In this document: in pieces, positions 1 to 7,275 of the stretch
How positions within the stretch are numbered: position 1 is the stretch's first letter
Layout of the letters: each line of letters starts with the position of its first letter
Assembly (NCBI GenBank): GCA_902796325.1
Contig: CADBOM010000195.1
Location: 1 to 43,590, forward strand
Length of the DNA stretch: 43,590 nt
Reading direction: 5' to 3'
From: an uncultured Coriobacteriaceae bacterium
GTDB taxonomy: Bacteria > Actinomycetota > Coriobacteriia > Coriobacteriales > CADBOM01
Program-made: the position numbers and the translations under genes
The notes under the pieces: generated by a model
What the model saw: the letters and a program-made list of their open reading frames with translations, nothing else
Told to the model about the DNA's origin: nothing
Databases searched by the model: none

Positions 1-368
1 CCGCATCTGCTCAGGGCAGACATGTAGTTGGCAATATCCTTGCGGTCGATTCCGTCAACACTGCGTACGCCGCCTTCGTAAACATAGGCGAGATATCTTC
101 TGACATCTCTCAGATAAGCTTCCAAGGTGTTGTCCGATGCGCCCTTCTCAAGCAGCAGGTATGCCGAATATTCGGAAAAGGCTTCTTCGAATTCCCTGGG
201 CACCTCCCCATCCAGATACTTGGCATCTGCGTTGTTCTGCAGGATATTGTTCTGGCTGCCTTTGTGTCCTTTGCGTCCGCGACCCCTCCCTGGATGCAGG
301 TTTTGAGAGGCGGACGCCATACTCTCGCCGATGGGTGGTTTCTCGTTTCTTTCCGAATCCGTTGTCAT
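1..368 (-). CDS. xerD: Tyrosine recombinase XerC/XerD, N-terminal part (cut by window edge)
   Basis: Site-specific tyrosine recombinase of the kind that resolves chromosome dimers at dif with a Xer partner. Only about 122 N-terminal residues are in the window; the catalytic domain lies beyond base 1. The translation has a ~50-residue hydrophilic, basic leader (GRGRKGHKG), then a typical Xer SAM-like core-binding domain containing FSEYSAYLLLEKGASDNTLEA and YLRDVRRYLAYVYEGG, ending near NYMSALSRC. The start is ATG at 368, preceded by AAGGAGG about 9 nt upstream. Its ATG overlaps the TGA of the upstream DUF3866 gene (ATGA), so the two are probably translationally coupled. XerC and XerD cannot be told apart from the N terminus; xerD is favoured from gene content seen in other actinobacteria. 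The basic leader is longer than usual for the family. Confidence 0.85.
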   Translation of the reverse strand, partial: MTTDSERNEKPPIGESMASASQNLHPGRGRGRKGHKGSQNNILQNNADAKYLDGEVPREFEEAFSEYSAYLLLEKGASDNTLEAYLRDVRRYLAYVYEGGVRSVDGIDRKDIANYMSALSRC

Positions 369-1735
369 AAGGCCCTGCCTCCTTGCCGTCTGTAACTTGC
401 TATCATCTTCGCCATGCCTATGCCGGAGCAATACGCGCTCCAGAAGAACTCCGGATCCTGTTCGAAGGTCCTTCCCATGGTCTTGATTTCTATGCCTCTG
501 GTATCTATCGGGTTACCATCCGGGTTTCCGTAAACCGCGTTGGGATCGATCGAATCGTCATCAATCTGATTGTCGTTGGCCCAACTTGTCTCAGACTGAC
601 TGGCTTCGATCGCATCGCTGGCATTGCTGATATCGGCCGGATTCTCTTGAGGGCACTCCTCAATGCCGATGTGCAAGCTGTTCGGCCTTGCCAGCACCAT
701 CATCTTCACGTCGTGCTTGCGAATTATCCCGGATTCTTCCAGCTGTTTGCCAACCAGCTCCATCTGGTCTTGGTCCATCGTATTCGGGATGAAGATGGTC
801 GCCTTTGCGAGCGCGAGCTTTCCCATGGCGGTTGCAAAATGGTGGCTAACCCCGTAGTGCCTTTCGCGTTTGTCGGCAAACGAGATTCGCGCAACAGCAA
901 CCGGGTTTGCCCCCAATGCCGCTGCGGCGTTTACGGCCTCTGCCTGCGCCACTCCGCCGTTGCCGAGTGCCGTGCCGGTTCCAACGATTCCCGGGCCCAT
1001 GGAAACTATCACGGCATCGGCGTCGAGAACGCACTTGCATGCTTGCAGTGCCGAATGCAGCGTGACCGCCTCCAGGTTTCCACCCATTGCCTGCCCGCAG
1101 GTGATCGTGAGGTTCACCAAGCCTTTATCCACTGCGGATGTGGCCAGCTTGGAAAACGGCAGCATGAGAGATGCCTGGTCGGTCATCACATACACGATCT
1201 TGGCATCGGACATCTCGCGTCTTATTCCTGCGGCAACGAGAGGGAACTGACTGTGCAGCCCGCAGCATGCAACCGGAAGTCCATCCAGGTTCTGTGACTT
1301 CTCCATGGAATCATGAAATGGAGATTCCGGATCTTCGATGCAGTTGACGTTGGTCTGCATCGGGGTATATCTGAGCTTCATGATGTGCCCGCGGAACTGC
1401 TGGGGGAGAAAGCCCTTTGAGGAATCGCACCGTTCATCTTCGGTTGCGCGCGGCACCTCCGAGCTTGCAACGTTTGTTACGCTTGCGGTGCTTGCGGTAA
1501 AACGCTCGATTACGAAATCGTAGCCGCCCGTGCCAAGCGAGAGGTTTGCAGCTGTGGTGTTAACCAATACCACGTCGCCCACGCTGCATGCCCCAGAAAG
1601 ATCCTTGTAGCACATGGCTTTGCGAACTCGGGCTTCTGCTTCTTTAGCGTCAGTGGTGCCGGTTTCGATATCGAGAACCTGAATCTTCTGGTTCTCGTAG
1701 ATGATTGCCCGTACTGTGGCAGTTTCTTTGTCCAT
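365..1735 (-). CDS. DUF3866 family protein
   Basis: A 456-residue protein of the actinobacterial DUF3866 family; its biochemical function is unknown. Family-like segments include the N-terminal beta-rich part (GDVVLVNTTAANLSLGTGGY), the middle part (KLRYTPMQTNVNCIEDPESP, then GLHSQFPLVAAGI) and a Gly-rich stretch (GPGIVGTGTALGNGGVAQAE). I chose ATG at 1735 because a near-perfect Shine-Dalgarno, AAGGAGGTG, sits 3-8 nt upstream; the frame stays open further up but with no better site. The protein ends in ATGA overlap with the xerD-like gene, so they form one operon. No signal peptide or membrane segment is seen. A TTGACA at 1815-1820 (minus strand) could be a -35 element, but a good -10 at normal spacing is lacking. 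Confidence 0.85.
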   Translation of the reverse strand: MDKETATVRAIIYENQKIQVLDIETGTTDAKEAEARVRKAMCYKDLSGACSVGDVVLVNTTAANLSLGTGGYDFVIERFTASTASVTNVASSEVPRATEDERCDSSKGFLPQQFRGHIMKLRYTPMQTNVNCIEDPESPFHDSMEKSQNLDGLPVACCGLHSQFPLVAAGIRREMSDAKIVYVMTDQASLMLPFSKLATSAVDKGLVNLTITCGQAMGGNLEAVTLHSALQACKCVLDADAVIVSMGPGIVGTGTALGNGGVAQAEAVNAAAALGANPVAVARISFADKRERHYGVSHHFATAMGKLALAKATIFIPNTMDQDQMELVGKQLEESGIIRKHDVKMMVLARPNSLHIGIEECPQENPADISNASDAIEASQSETSWANDNQIDDDSIDPNAVYGNPDGNPIDTRGIEIKTMGRTFEQDPEFFWSAYCSGIGMAKMIASYRRQGGRAL

Positions 1736-1896
1736 CGGCACCTCCTTACGCGTGCTCATGTTTCCATAAGTATTGCACATTAGTAGACATAATGAGCTAA
1801 GCAAAATTATCAAATGTCAATGTTTTTGGTGCGAGTGTATACGGGCGTATGAAAACTTGTCTGAGCAACCGCCTCGGGGTGTTGGAATGCGCGCAA

Positions 1897-1963
1897 TCTG
1901 GTCATGCAATTTGGTCGCGCAATCTTGCCACGCGGTCTTGTCACGCAAACTGGTCACGCAGAC
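1897..1963. repeat. Degenerate 13-14 bp tandem repeat, five units
   Basis: Units begin at 1897, 1911, 1925, 1938 and 1951 and share the pattern TTGGTCACGCAAT with substitutions. The period is 14, 14, 13, 13. No function is evident. It lies beside the TGGGN array but has a different sequence and period. Confidence 0.65.
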
Positions 1964-1980
1964 AGCTTCCGATCTGCGCC

Positions 1981-2052
1981 TCCCATTTTGTCCCATCTTC
2001 CCACTGTGTCCCATGTTTCCCACCTTGACCCACAGAACATGAATTCATCCCA
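1981..2052 (-). promoter_or_regulatory. Array of seven TGGGN elements, candidate MraZ-binding array
   Basis: Read on the minus strand, TGGGA or TGGGT occurs at (plus coordinates) 1981-1985, 1991-1995, 1999-2003, 2009-2013, 2018-2022, 2028-2032 and 2048-2052. Steps are 10, 8, 10, 9, 10 and 20 bp, so the elements lie on roughly one helix face. E. coli MraZ binds TGGGN direct repeats separated by 5 nt (10-bp period) at the mra promoter, and mraZ is the next gene here. The array points toward the divergent DUF3866-xerD operon and lies about 245-320 bp upstream of its start codon. Binding is inferred. Confidence 0.5.
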
Positions 2053-2289
2053 CCGAACATGAATCGGGCGCAGGCAACGAGCCCGATGAAATCATCCATC
2101 TGGATTTCTCATACAGCTTTCACAATCTCGCACGCATGATTTGGCATTTATGAAGATTTAATGCGGAAAAGTTTTTCAGCGATGCTCCGAAAAAATAAAT
2201 TTTTCGCCGTTCCCGAAATTCGGCAAAACACCCCACAGTGTTGTGTATCTGAGCGGTAAATCCTGATGGTCATCCCTATATATTGTATG

Positions 2290-2303
2290 AGAACAGATGT
2301 TCT
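2290..2303. promoter_or_regulatory. Candidate LexA (SOS) box upstream of mraZ
   Basis: AGAACAGATGTTCT has perfect inverted half sites (AGAACA/TGTTCT) and fits the Gram-positive LexA core GAACnnnnGTTC. It lies just downstream of TATATT (near 2279), where it would overlap a transcription start. The outer base is A/T rather than the consensus C/G. No experimental support is available from sequence. Confidence 0.4.
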
Positions 2304-2411
2304 GTACTAAATAGGGCTTTCAGGTTGGCATATCACCGATTCCGATTGGCTCGATGGCCGTTTTCGAAAAGGTCGTGAAGTGGCATTCGGGTGCAAAATA
2401 ATGTCATCCAG

Positions 2412-2457
2412 TGGGATGAAGTGTTTGTAAAAAGTCATGCTGTGGGATAAAATCCCA
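2412..2457 (+). promoter_or_regulatory. Promoter-proximal TGGGA boxes and palindrome (candidate mraZ autoregulation site)
   Basis: TGGGA occurs at 2412-2416 and 2443-2447, 31 bp (three helical turns) apart, and inverted at 2453-2457. The last two form the 15-bp dyad TGGGATAAAATCCCA (2443-2457). The first box lies just upstream of the -35; the dyad covers the -10. MraZ is known to repress its own operon through TGGGN repeats, so this fits autoregulation. Confidence 0.5.
2425..2453 (+). promoter_or_regulatory. Sigma70-type promoter for mraZ-rsmH
   Basis: TTGTAA (2425-2430), 17-nt spacer, TAAAAT (2448-2453). The -10 lies inside the TGGGA dyad. Predicted start near 2460, giving a leader of about 50 nt before mraZ. 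Confidence 0.55.
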
Positions 2458-2510
2458 TTTGTCATGAATTTGAAGAGGCATACCTGGCGAAAGAGAGGGG
2501 GCAAGAGGCG

Positions 2511-2933
2511 ATGGCCTATCTGTTCGGTGAATACGAGCACACGATGGATGACAAGGGCCGCGTTTCCATGCCTGCTAGGTTTCGCAAGGAGCTTCCGAGA
2601 ACCGTGGTTCTGGCTCCAGGTCCAAATGGCCAGGTGAATGTGTTCTCAGAGGAAGGGTTTGTGGAGTGGCTCCACTCTCTATTCGAGGCGGACGGCGGTT
2701 ACAGCTCCATAAACAAGAAGCACGTGAGAGCACGCCAGTACTACAACGAGAAGGCTTGCAGCGTGGACATCGATAGCGCGGGCAGGATCAACGTTCCGGC
2801 TTCGCTTCGCGAATACGCTGGCTTGAGCAAGACCGTCCTTCTCAATGGCGATGAGGACCACGTTTGCATTTGGGACAAGGATCGTTGGAACGAGTACATT
2901 GGCGATTTCGATCCGTCCGAGATGTTCTCGTAA
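2511..2933 (+). CDS. mraZ: Transcriptional regulator MraZ
   Basis: A 140-residue AbrB-like DNA-binding protein, first gene of the dcw cluster and repressor of that cluster in E. coli. Both internal repeats are visible: FGEYEHTMDDKGRVSMPARF near the N terminus and CSVDIDSAGRINVPASLREY in the second half, each with the family signature DxxGRxxxP. Length is typical (about 140-150). Start ATG at 2511 follows a purine-rich stretch (GAGAGGGGGCAAGAGG). Its likely targets, TGGGN boxes, occur at its promoter and as an upstream array. rsmH starts 27 nt after the stop. Confidence 0.97.
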   Translation: MAYLFGEYEHTMDDKGRVSMPARFRKELPRTVVLAPGPNGQVNVFSEEGFVEWLHSLFEADGGYSSINKKHVRARQYYNEKACSVDIDSAGRINVPASLREYAGLSKTVLLNGDEDHVCIWDKDRWNEYIGDFDPSEMFS

Positions 2934-2960
2934 CCCGGCCACGTCTTGGGATTTGAGTTC

Positions 2961-3938
2961 ATGATGCGCGACCTGAAAACCGAATATCGGCACATTCCAG
3001 TGATGGCGAACGAGGTGATCGAGAACCTCGGGCTAAAACCGTCATCGATCTTCGTGGACTGCACCCTGGGTGGTGCGGGACATTCGATCCTTGCGGCCGA
3101 GAAAATTGCCCAGAGCGGAACTCTCGTTGGAATAGACGAGGACCCAATGGCAATCAAGGCGGCATCGCAAAGGTTGGAGGAGAAGTTCCCCGGCATGGAC
3201 TTCAGGCCCATGCAGGGAGATTTCGTGGACCTCGACCAGATTTTGGTCAGGGCCCAGGTTCCGGGGATCGATGCGATTCTGTTCGACCTTGGTCTTAGCT
3301 CGCCGCAGATCGACTTTCCCGAGAGGGGCTTCTCGTACAGAGTGGACGCCCCCTTAGACATGCGGAGAAATTCGGGTAAACACACCAAAACAGCAGCAGA
3401 GGTCATAGCAACAACAAACGAAACAGACCTCGCCCGAATTATCCGAGAGTACGGGGAAGAAAAATGGGCCAACCGCATTGCCCACTTCATTGTGGAGAGG
3501 CGTGCGGAGCAGCCGATCGAGACCACGATGCAGCTTGTGGATGTTATCAAAGCGGCGATTCCGGCTTCGGCTAGGAGATCGGGCGGCCATCCGGCCAAGC
3601 GAACATTCCAAGCGCTGAGGATCGAGGTCAACCATGAGCTGGACGAGCTGGGCACCGCGTTGGACGCTGCCATCAGGTGGCTTAACCCTGGCGGCAGGAT
3701 ATGCGTGATCAGCTACCACTCGCTGGAAGACAGAATCGTGAAGGAGACCTTCGCCAACATGGCAAAGGGCTGCATATGCCCGCCGGACATTCCGGTTTGC
3801 GTTTGCGGCAACAAGCCGAAGGTGAAGATCGTCACGAGGAAGCCGATAACGCCGAGCGACGCCGAGTTGGAGGAAAATCCAAGGTCGCGGAGCGCGAAGC
3901 TCCGAGTGGCCCAGAAGCTCGACACAACCAGGGACTGA
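2961..3938 (+). CDS. rsmH: 16S rRNA (cytosine-1402-N4)-methyltransferase RsmH (MraW)
   Basis: SAM-dependent methyltransferase that modifies the ribosomal P-site base C1402. About 325 residues, normal length. The N terminus EYRHIPVMANEVIENLGLKP leads into SAM motif I, FVDCTLGGAGHS. Further family blocks are FDLGLSSPQID, the FSYRVDAPLDMRR segment, GGHPAKRTFQALRIEVNHEL and ISYHSLEDRIVK. A Cys-rich stretch (CICPPDIPVCVCGNKPK) near the C terminus fits the family. I favour ATG 2961 (or 2964). TTG 2946 is in frame but has no better ribosome site. Second gene after mraZ, as in nearly all dcw clusters. Confidence 0.97.
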   Translation: MMRDLKTEYRHIPVMANEVIENLGLKPSSIFVDCTLGGAGHSILAAEKIAQSGTLVGIDEDPMAIKAASQRLEEKFPGMDFRPMQGDFVDLDQILVRAQVPGIDAILFDLGLSSPQIDFPERGFSYRVDAPLDMRRNSGKHTKTAAEVIATTNETDLARIIREYGEEKWANRIAHFIVERRAEQPIETTMQLVDVIKAAIPASARRSGGHPAKRTFQALRIEVNHELDELGTALDAAIRWLNPGGRICVISYHSLEDRIVKETFANMAKGCICPPDIPVCVCGNKPKVKIVTRKPITPSDAELEENPRSRSAKLRVAQKLDTTRD

Positions 3939-3974
3939 CGGTCCCGGCAAGGCGGGCGAGGGTAGATAGCTGGG

Positions 3975-4021
3975 AGCCCATGGGGCGCATCGCTTGATGC
4001 AGGCGCCTTCACGGGCTTTTT
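3975..4021 (+). terminator. Nested hairpin with T-run after rsmH
   Basis: Outer arms AGCCC (3975-3979) and GGGCT (4013-4017), inner arms GCATC/GATGC around GCTT, plus GGCGC pairing, followed by a run of five T (4017-4021). It could be an intrinsic terminator or attenuator separating mraZ-rsmH from ftsL. Confidence 0.5.
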
Positions 4022-4151
4022 GTTACGGCGAGGTGTTTGGCATGGGGTGCGCCGTCAATCGCAGGCGCAAGAGCAGGCATTGGTTAGCGCAGGCAAGTTA
4101 AAAACAAAACGTCTAATCGAAGATTAAACAGCAGCAAGGACGTGTATTTAG

Positions 4152-4754
4152 ATGGCAGGAGAGGCCAGAGCATATTATTCGCCAGACGAGATGGCATGTT
4201 CCGACAGGGCATATTCGTCGCCTTCCAGGAGGCGCGTTGAATCTCCAAGTCGGCAGCCGCGCATCGAGGTGCATCCTGGTCAGGGACGCAGGGCCGATTC
4301 CGCGCAGTACGCCCGCGTCATGTCGATCTTCAAGATCGCCGGCGTGGCATTGGCTCTCATCGCCGTTATCGCTGTCGCAAGGATCTGGTTTACCAGCGCA
4401 ACCATGGATGTGCTCACGCAGTCCGATGCCGTGGCGTCTTCGATAGAGGATGCCAGGCAGCAAGGGTCTTCCCTCGAGATGCAGTATTACTCGCTTGCAA
4501 ACCCATCGAAGGTCAAGGAGTATGCGAGCACGTCTCTTGGAATGTCTGCAAATACGGAGGCTGCAGTTGTGATCGACTTTACTCCGAGCTTCGTCGGCAG
4601 TTCCGTGACGGGTGCTGTGGAGAAGGCCCAGCTTGGTAACCAGACGCTGCAGAATCAGGCGGCGGCCGCAGCTGCACAGCAGCAGGCTCAGTTTGAGACG
4701 CAGCAGGCCCAGGCCAGAGCCGTTGGCTCCCTTGTAACCGGGGGCGCACAGTAA
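4152..4754 (+). CDS. ftsL: FtsL-like division protein (bitopic, coiled coil)
   Basis: Called from position (between rsmH and ftsI) and topology, since FtsL is poorly conserved. 200 residues: a ~58-residue cytoplasmic part with Ser/Arg/Pro clusters (SSPSRRRVESPSRQPRIEV), one membrane helix at about 59-80 (IFKIAGVALALIAVIAVARIWF), then an external helix-forming region and an Ala/Gln-rich tail (AAAAAAQQQAQFETQQAQAR). FtsL normally pairs with FtsQ and a FtsB/DivIC-like protein to activate FtsW-FtsI. No FtsB is visible here. The protein is longer than classic FtsL (about 120), at both ends. A hairpin upstream and a strong terminator downstream suggest it is transcribed rather independently. AAGGA lies 11 nt before the ATG. 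Confidence 0.7.
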   Translation: MAGEARAYYSPDEMACSDRAYSSPSRRRVESPSRQPRIEVHPGQGRRADSAQYARVMSIFKIAGVALALIAVIAVARIWFTSATMDVLTQSDAVASSIEDARQQGSSLEMQYYSLANPSKVKEYASTSLGMSANTEAAVVIDFTPSFVGSSVTGAVEKAQLGNQTLQNQAAAAAAQQQAQFETQQAQARAVGSLVTGGAQ

Positions 4755-4769
4755 AGTTTTGCTGAGGTG

Positions 4770-4820
4770 AGCGCTGGGTTCGGTGGGAAATGATTTTCCT
4801 GCCGGTCCGGCGCTGTTTTT
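4770..4820 (+). terminator. Strong intrinsic terminator between ftsL and ftsI
   Basis: Long hairpin: AGCGC (4770-4774) pairs with GCGCT (near 4810-4814), inner CGG/CCG and GGGAAA/TTTTCC pairs close a small loop, followed by GTTTTT (4815-4820). It would end the ftsL transcript inside the dcw cluster. Confidence 0.65.
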
Positions 4821-4841
4821 ATATAGGCGATATGGGCGCTT

Positions 4842-4870
4842 TTGCGCGACATACGTGTGATTTTTATAAG
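4842..4870 (+). promoter_or_regulatory. Candidate promoter for ftsI
   Basis: TTGCGC (4842-4847), 17-nt spacer, TATAAG (4865-4870), directly after the terminator and about 50 nt before the ftsI start. The -10 is good; the -35 is weak. Confidence 0.35.
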
Positions 4871-4923
4871 ACCGCATGCCATTACGACGGGCGGTTGGAT
4901 GAGGTATCTGGGAAAATATCCAT

Positions 4924-7131
4924 ATGGCTAACAGATATTCCGACAACAACCATGGAAACCGTAGCCGCGGGAGCAGGGATGGGCGGTCGAGCTCTAACGG
5001 CGGTCGCTACGGTAGCAGCTCCCGCGATTACCGTGACAGCTACCGCAGTTCACGCGACAGCTACCGAGATTCCAGAAATTCCTATGGCAGCGGAAGCGGA
5101 TATGATAGCGATTATGACGAGAGGCGCGCCAGCCGCGCGAGCAGCCGCAACCGCAGCAGCCGTGGCAATCGAGACCGCTACGGAGATTCCAGCAGGAGCA
5201 GCCGTTCCCGCGTAAGTTCGAGGAATGGATATTCCGAGTCTAGAAGTTCGCGGGGCAGCAGCTCGCGGGGAAGCAGCTATCGAGGCTCCGACAACTCCCG
5301 TGGCGCGGGCCGCGGCGACAATCGCGATCGCACGAGCAGGTCTTACGGCTCCACTTCCAGATACGATGGCGGGAGCTCGAAAGGTCGCATAGAGAGCGCG
5401 ATTTTCAACGACGAGAAAGCCATCAAGAATTCAAACCGCGCTCCATGGATCCTGGTGTTCTTCCTGGTGTTTGCGGCAATCCTCTTTGGAAGGCTGTTCT
5501 TCCTCCAGGTAATCGTGGCTGGAGATTACAGCTCGCAGGCGCATGCGAGGATGACCGACGACAGCGTGGTGTACGCCAAGAGGGGCACCATCTACGACAG
5601 GAACGGCAATGTTCTTGCCACGAGCGTTCAGGCAACCTCTATCTACTGCAATCCAAAAGAGGTAACCGATGCCCAGCAGGCCTCGCAAATCCTAGCCGAG
5701 ATACTCGGCGGCGATCAGCAGGAATACCTTGACGACCTCACCAAGGACAGCACGTTCGTGTACATCCTCAGGAAGGGCGATTCCGAGAAGGCCGAGCAGC
5801 TCAAGAACAAGTACACCGAGCTGCAGCAGCAAATCGATGCCGAGCCCGTTGCCGAAGGCCAGGAGGCTAGGTCGAACCCGCTTACGGGAATTCACTATCT
5901 CGACGATATGAAGAGGGTGTACCCATACGGGCGCGTGGCCGGCCAGGTAATTGGCTACGTTGGAACCGATGGCGATGGCTTGTCGGGCTTGGAGCTGGAG
6001 TACAACGACATTCTCAAGGGAACCAATGGCCACAGGGTGGTGGAGTATGGCAAGGGTGGAATAGCCATACCCGGTGGAACCAAGGTGGACGAAGAGGCCG
6101 TTGATGGCCAGGACATCATGATATCGATCGACATTGACCTTCAGCAGCATGCCGAGGAGCAGCTCGCGGCATATGCGGCCGAGGGTGGAACCAACAACGC
6201 CAGCATCATCATCGAGGAGGGCTCCACGGGAGAAATCTATGCTGCCGCCTCGCTTCCTTTCTACGACCTCAACGATGTGTCGAATGCCGAGGAGGGCGCG
6301 TCGTCGCTCAAGGCCATCTCCACGATTTACGAGCCAGGATCCGTTTTCAAATCGGTTACCGCAGCTGCGCTTCTAGAAGAGGGCAAGGCCACCCCTAGCG
6401 AGGGGTTGTACGTTCCCCCGTCTCTCAAATATGGCGATAGGACCATCACCGACGCCCATGCCCACGGCGGCGAGTACCTCACGTTCCAACAGGTGCTGGA
6501 GCAATCGTCCAACATCGGAATCAGCCTCTTGGAGGAGCGCTTGGGAGATGCCACGTTCTACTCATATCTCACCAAGTTCGGGTTTGGCAGCGCCACGGGC
6601 GTGGATTACCCGGGAGAGTCGGCCGGAATCCTGCAGGAATACTCCAACTGGTCCGATGTCCACGAGGCCAACATCTCGTTTGGACAGGGCATCAGCGTAA
6701 CATCCATGCAGATGGTGTCTTTCTACAGCATGGTTGCCGCTGGTGGCACGTATGTGAAGCCGCATTTTCTCATCGGGTATCCAAGCTCCAACCAAACTGT
6801 GGAATACGACAAGACCCAGGTGCTCAGCCAGAGCTCCTGCGACCAGCTTACCCAGATGCTCATCGGCGTTGTTGAGAACGGAACCGGTAAGGCCGCCGCA
6901 ATCCAAGGGTATGACGTGGCTGGCAAAACCGGTACCTCGCAGAAGGTGCTAGACGACGGATCGTATTCGGACAACCAGTACTGGATCGATTTCGATGGAT
7001 TCATCGCCAACACCGACAGCACCCTTGCCTGCGTGGTGATGATGGACAATCCGTCGACATCTGCGGCAATGCCAACCTTCAGGGGAGTCATGGGATACGT
7101 TGCCACGAAGTACGGCTTGGTTGCCAAGTAG
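4924..7131 (+). CDS. ftsI: Septal class B penicillin-binding protein FtsI (PBP3), with long Ser/Arg tail
   Basis: Peptidoglycan D,D-transpeptidase that cross-links septal wall with FtsW. 735 residues, about 130 longer than usual. Residues 1-155 are a low-complexity Ser/Arg/Gly/Tyr/Asp tail with many SR and RDSYR units. One membrane helix follows (about 173-198, APWILVFFLVFAAILFGRLF), then the PBP dimerisation domain (RGTIYDRNGNVLA at about 220) and the transpeptidase domain. All three catalytic motifs are present: S473-VF-K476, S528-S529-N530 and K668-T669-G670. There are no PASTA repeats. ATG 4924 has only a weak upstream site (GGGAAAATATCCAT). Own promoter likely (4842-4870). Confidence 0.95.
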   Translation: MANRYSDNNHGNRSRGSRDGRSSSNGGRYGSSSRDYRDSYRSSRDSYRDSRNSYGSGSGYDSDYDERRASRASSRNRSSRGNRDRYGDSSRSSRSRVSSRNGYSESRSSRGSSSRGSSYRGSDNSRGAGRGDNRDRTSRSYGSTSRYDGGSSKGRIESAIFNDEKAIKNSNRAPWILVFFLVFAAILFGRLFFLQVIVAGDYSSQAHARMTDDSVVYAKRGTIYDRNGNVLATSVQATSIYCNPKEVTDAQQASQILAEILGGDQQEYLDDLTKDSTFVYILRKGDSEKAEQLKNKYTELQQQIDAEPVAEGQEARSNPLTGIHYLDDMKRVYPYGRVAGQVIGYVGTDGDGLSGLELEYNDILKGTNGHRVVEYGKGGIAIPGGTKVDEEAVDGQDIMISIDIDLQQHAEEQLAAYAAEGGTNNASIIIEEGSTGEIYAAASLPFYDLNDVSNAEEGASSLKAISTIYEPGSVFKSVTAAALLEEGKATPSEGLYVPPSLKYGDRTITDAHAHGGEYLTFQQVLEQSSNIGISLLEERLGDATFYSYLTKFGFGSATGVDYPGESAGILQEYSNWSDVHEANISFGQGISVTSMQMVSFYSMVAAGGTYVKPHFLIGYPSSNQTVEYDKTQVLSQSSCDQLTQMLIGVVENGTGKAAAIQGYDVAGKTGTSQKVLDDGSYSDNQYWIDFDGFIANTDSTLACVVMMDNPSTSAAMPTFRGVMGYVATKYGLVAK

Positions 7132-7275
7132 GAGCGGCTAATGATTTCTGCTTGGGTGCTTGTGGAATGAAGCAAATGTGCCAAACATGGCACGCTTAGA
7201 TAAACGAGAATGTAAGAGGTTTCCAAAGGAAATCGAGAGAAACGCCTTCGGGGGCAAACGAAAAGAGGATGCATC

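Larger units (their letters stand above)
1736..2510. other. Regulatory intergenic region between the DUF3866-xerD and mraZ operons
   Basis: 775 bp with no credible gene. From left to right it holds: a TTGACA hexamer on the minus strand (1815-1820); a degenerate 13-14 bp repeat (1897-1963); a run of TGGGN elements on the minus strand (1981-2052), the last two of which lie in a 16-nt direct repeat (2029-2044 and 2049-2064, 15/16 identical, 20-bp period); an AT-rich part with a possible -10 (TATATT near 2279); a LexA-like palindrome (2290-2303); and the mraZ-proximal promoter (2425-2453). Short open frames here arise from the repeats and have no ribosome sites. Confidence 0.7.

Noticed and set aside
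1817-2023. Small minus-strand open frame in the mraZ upstream region
   Set aside because: Its sequence is generated by the TGGGN array and 13-14 bp repeats, with no ribosome site or family match.
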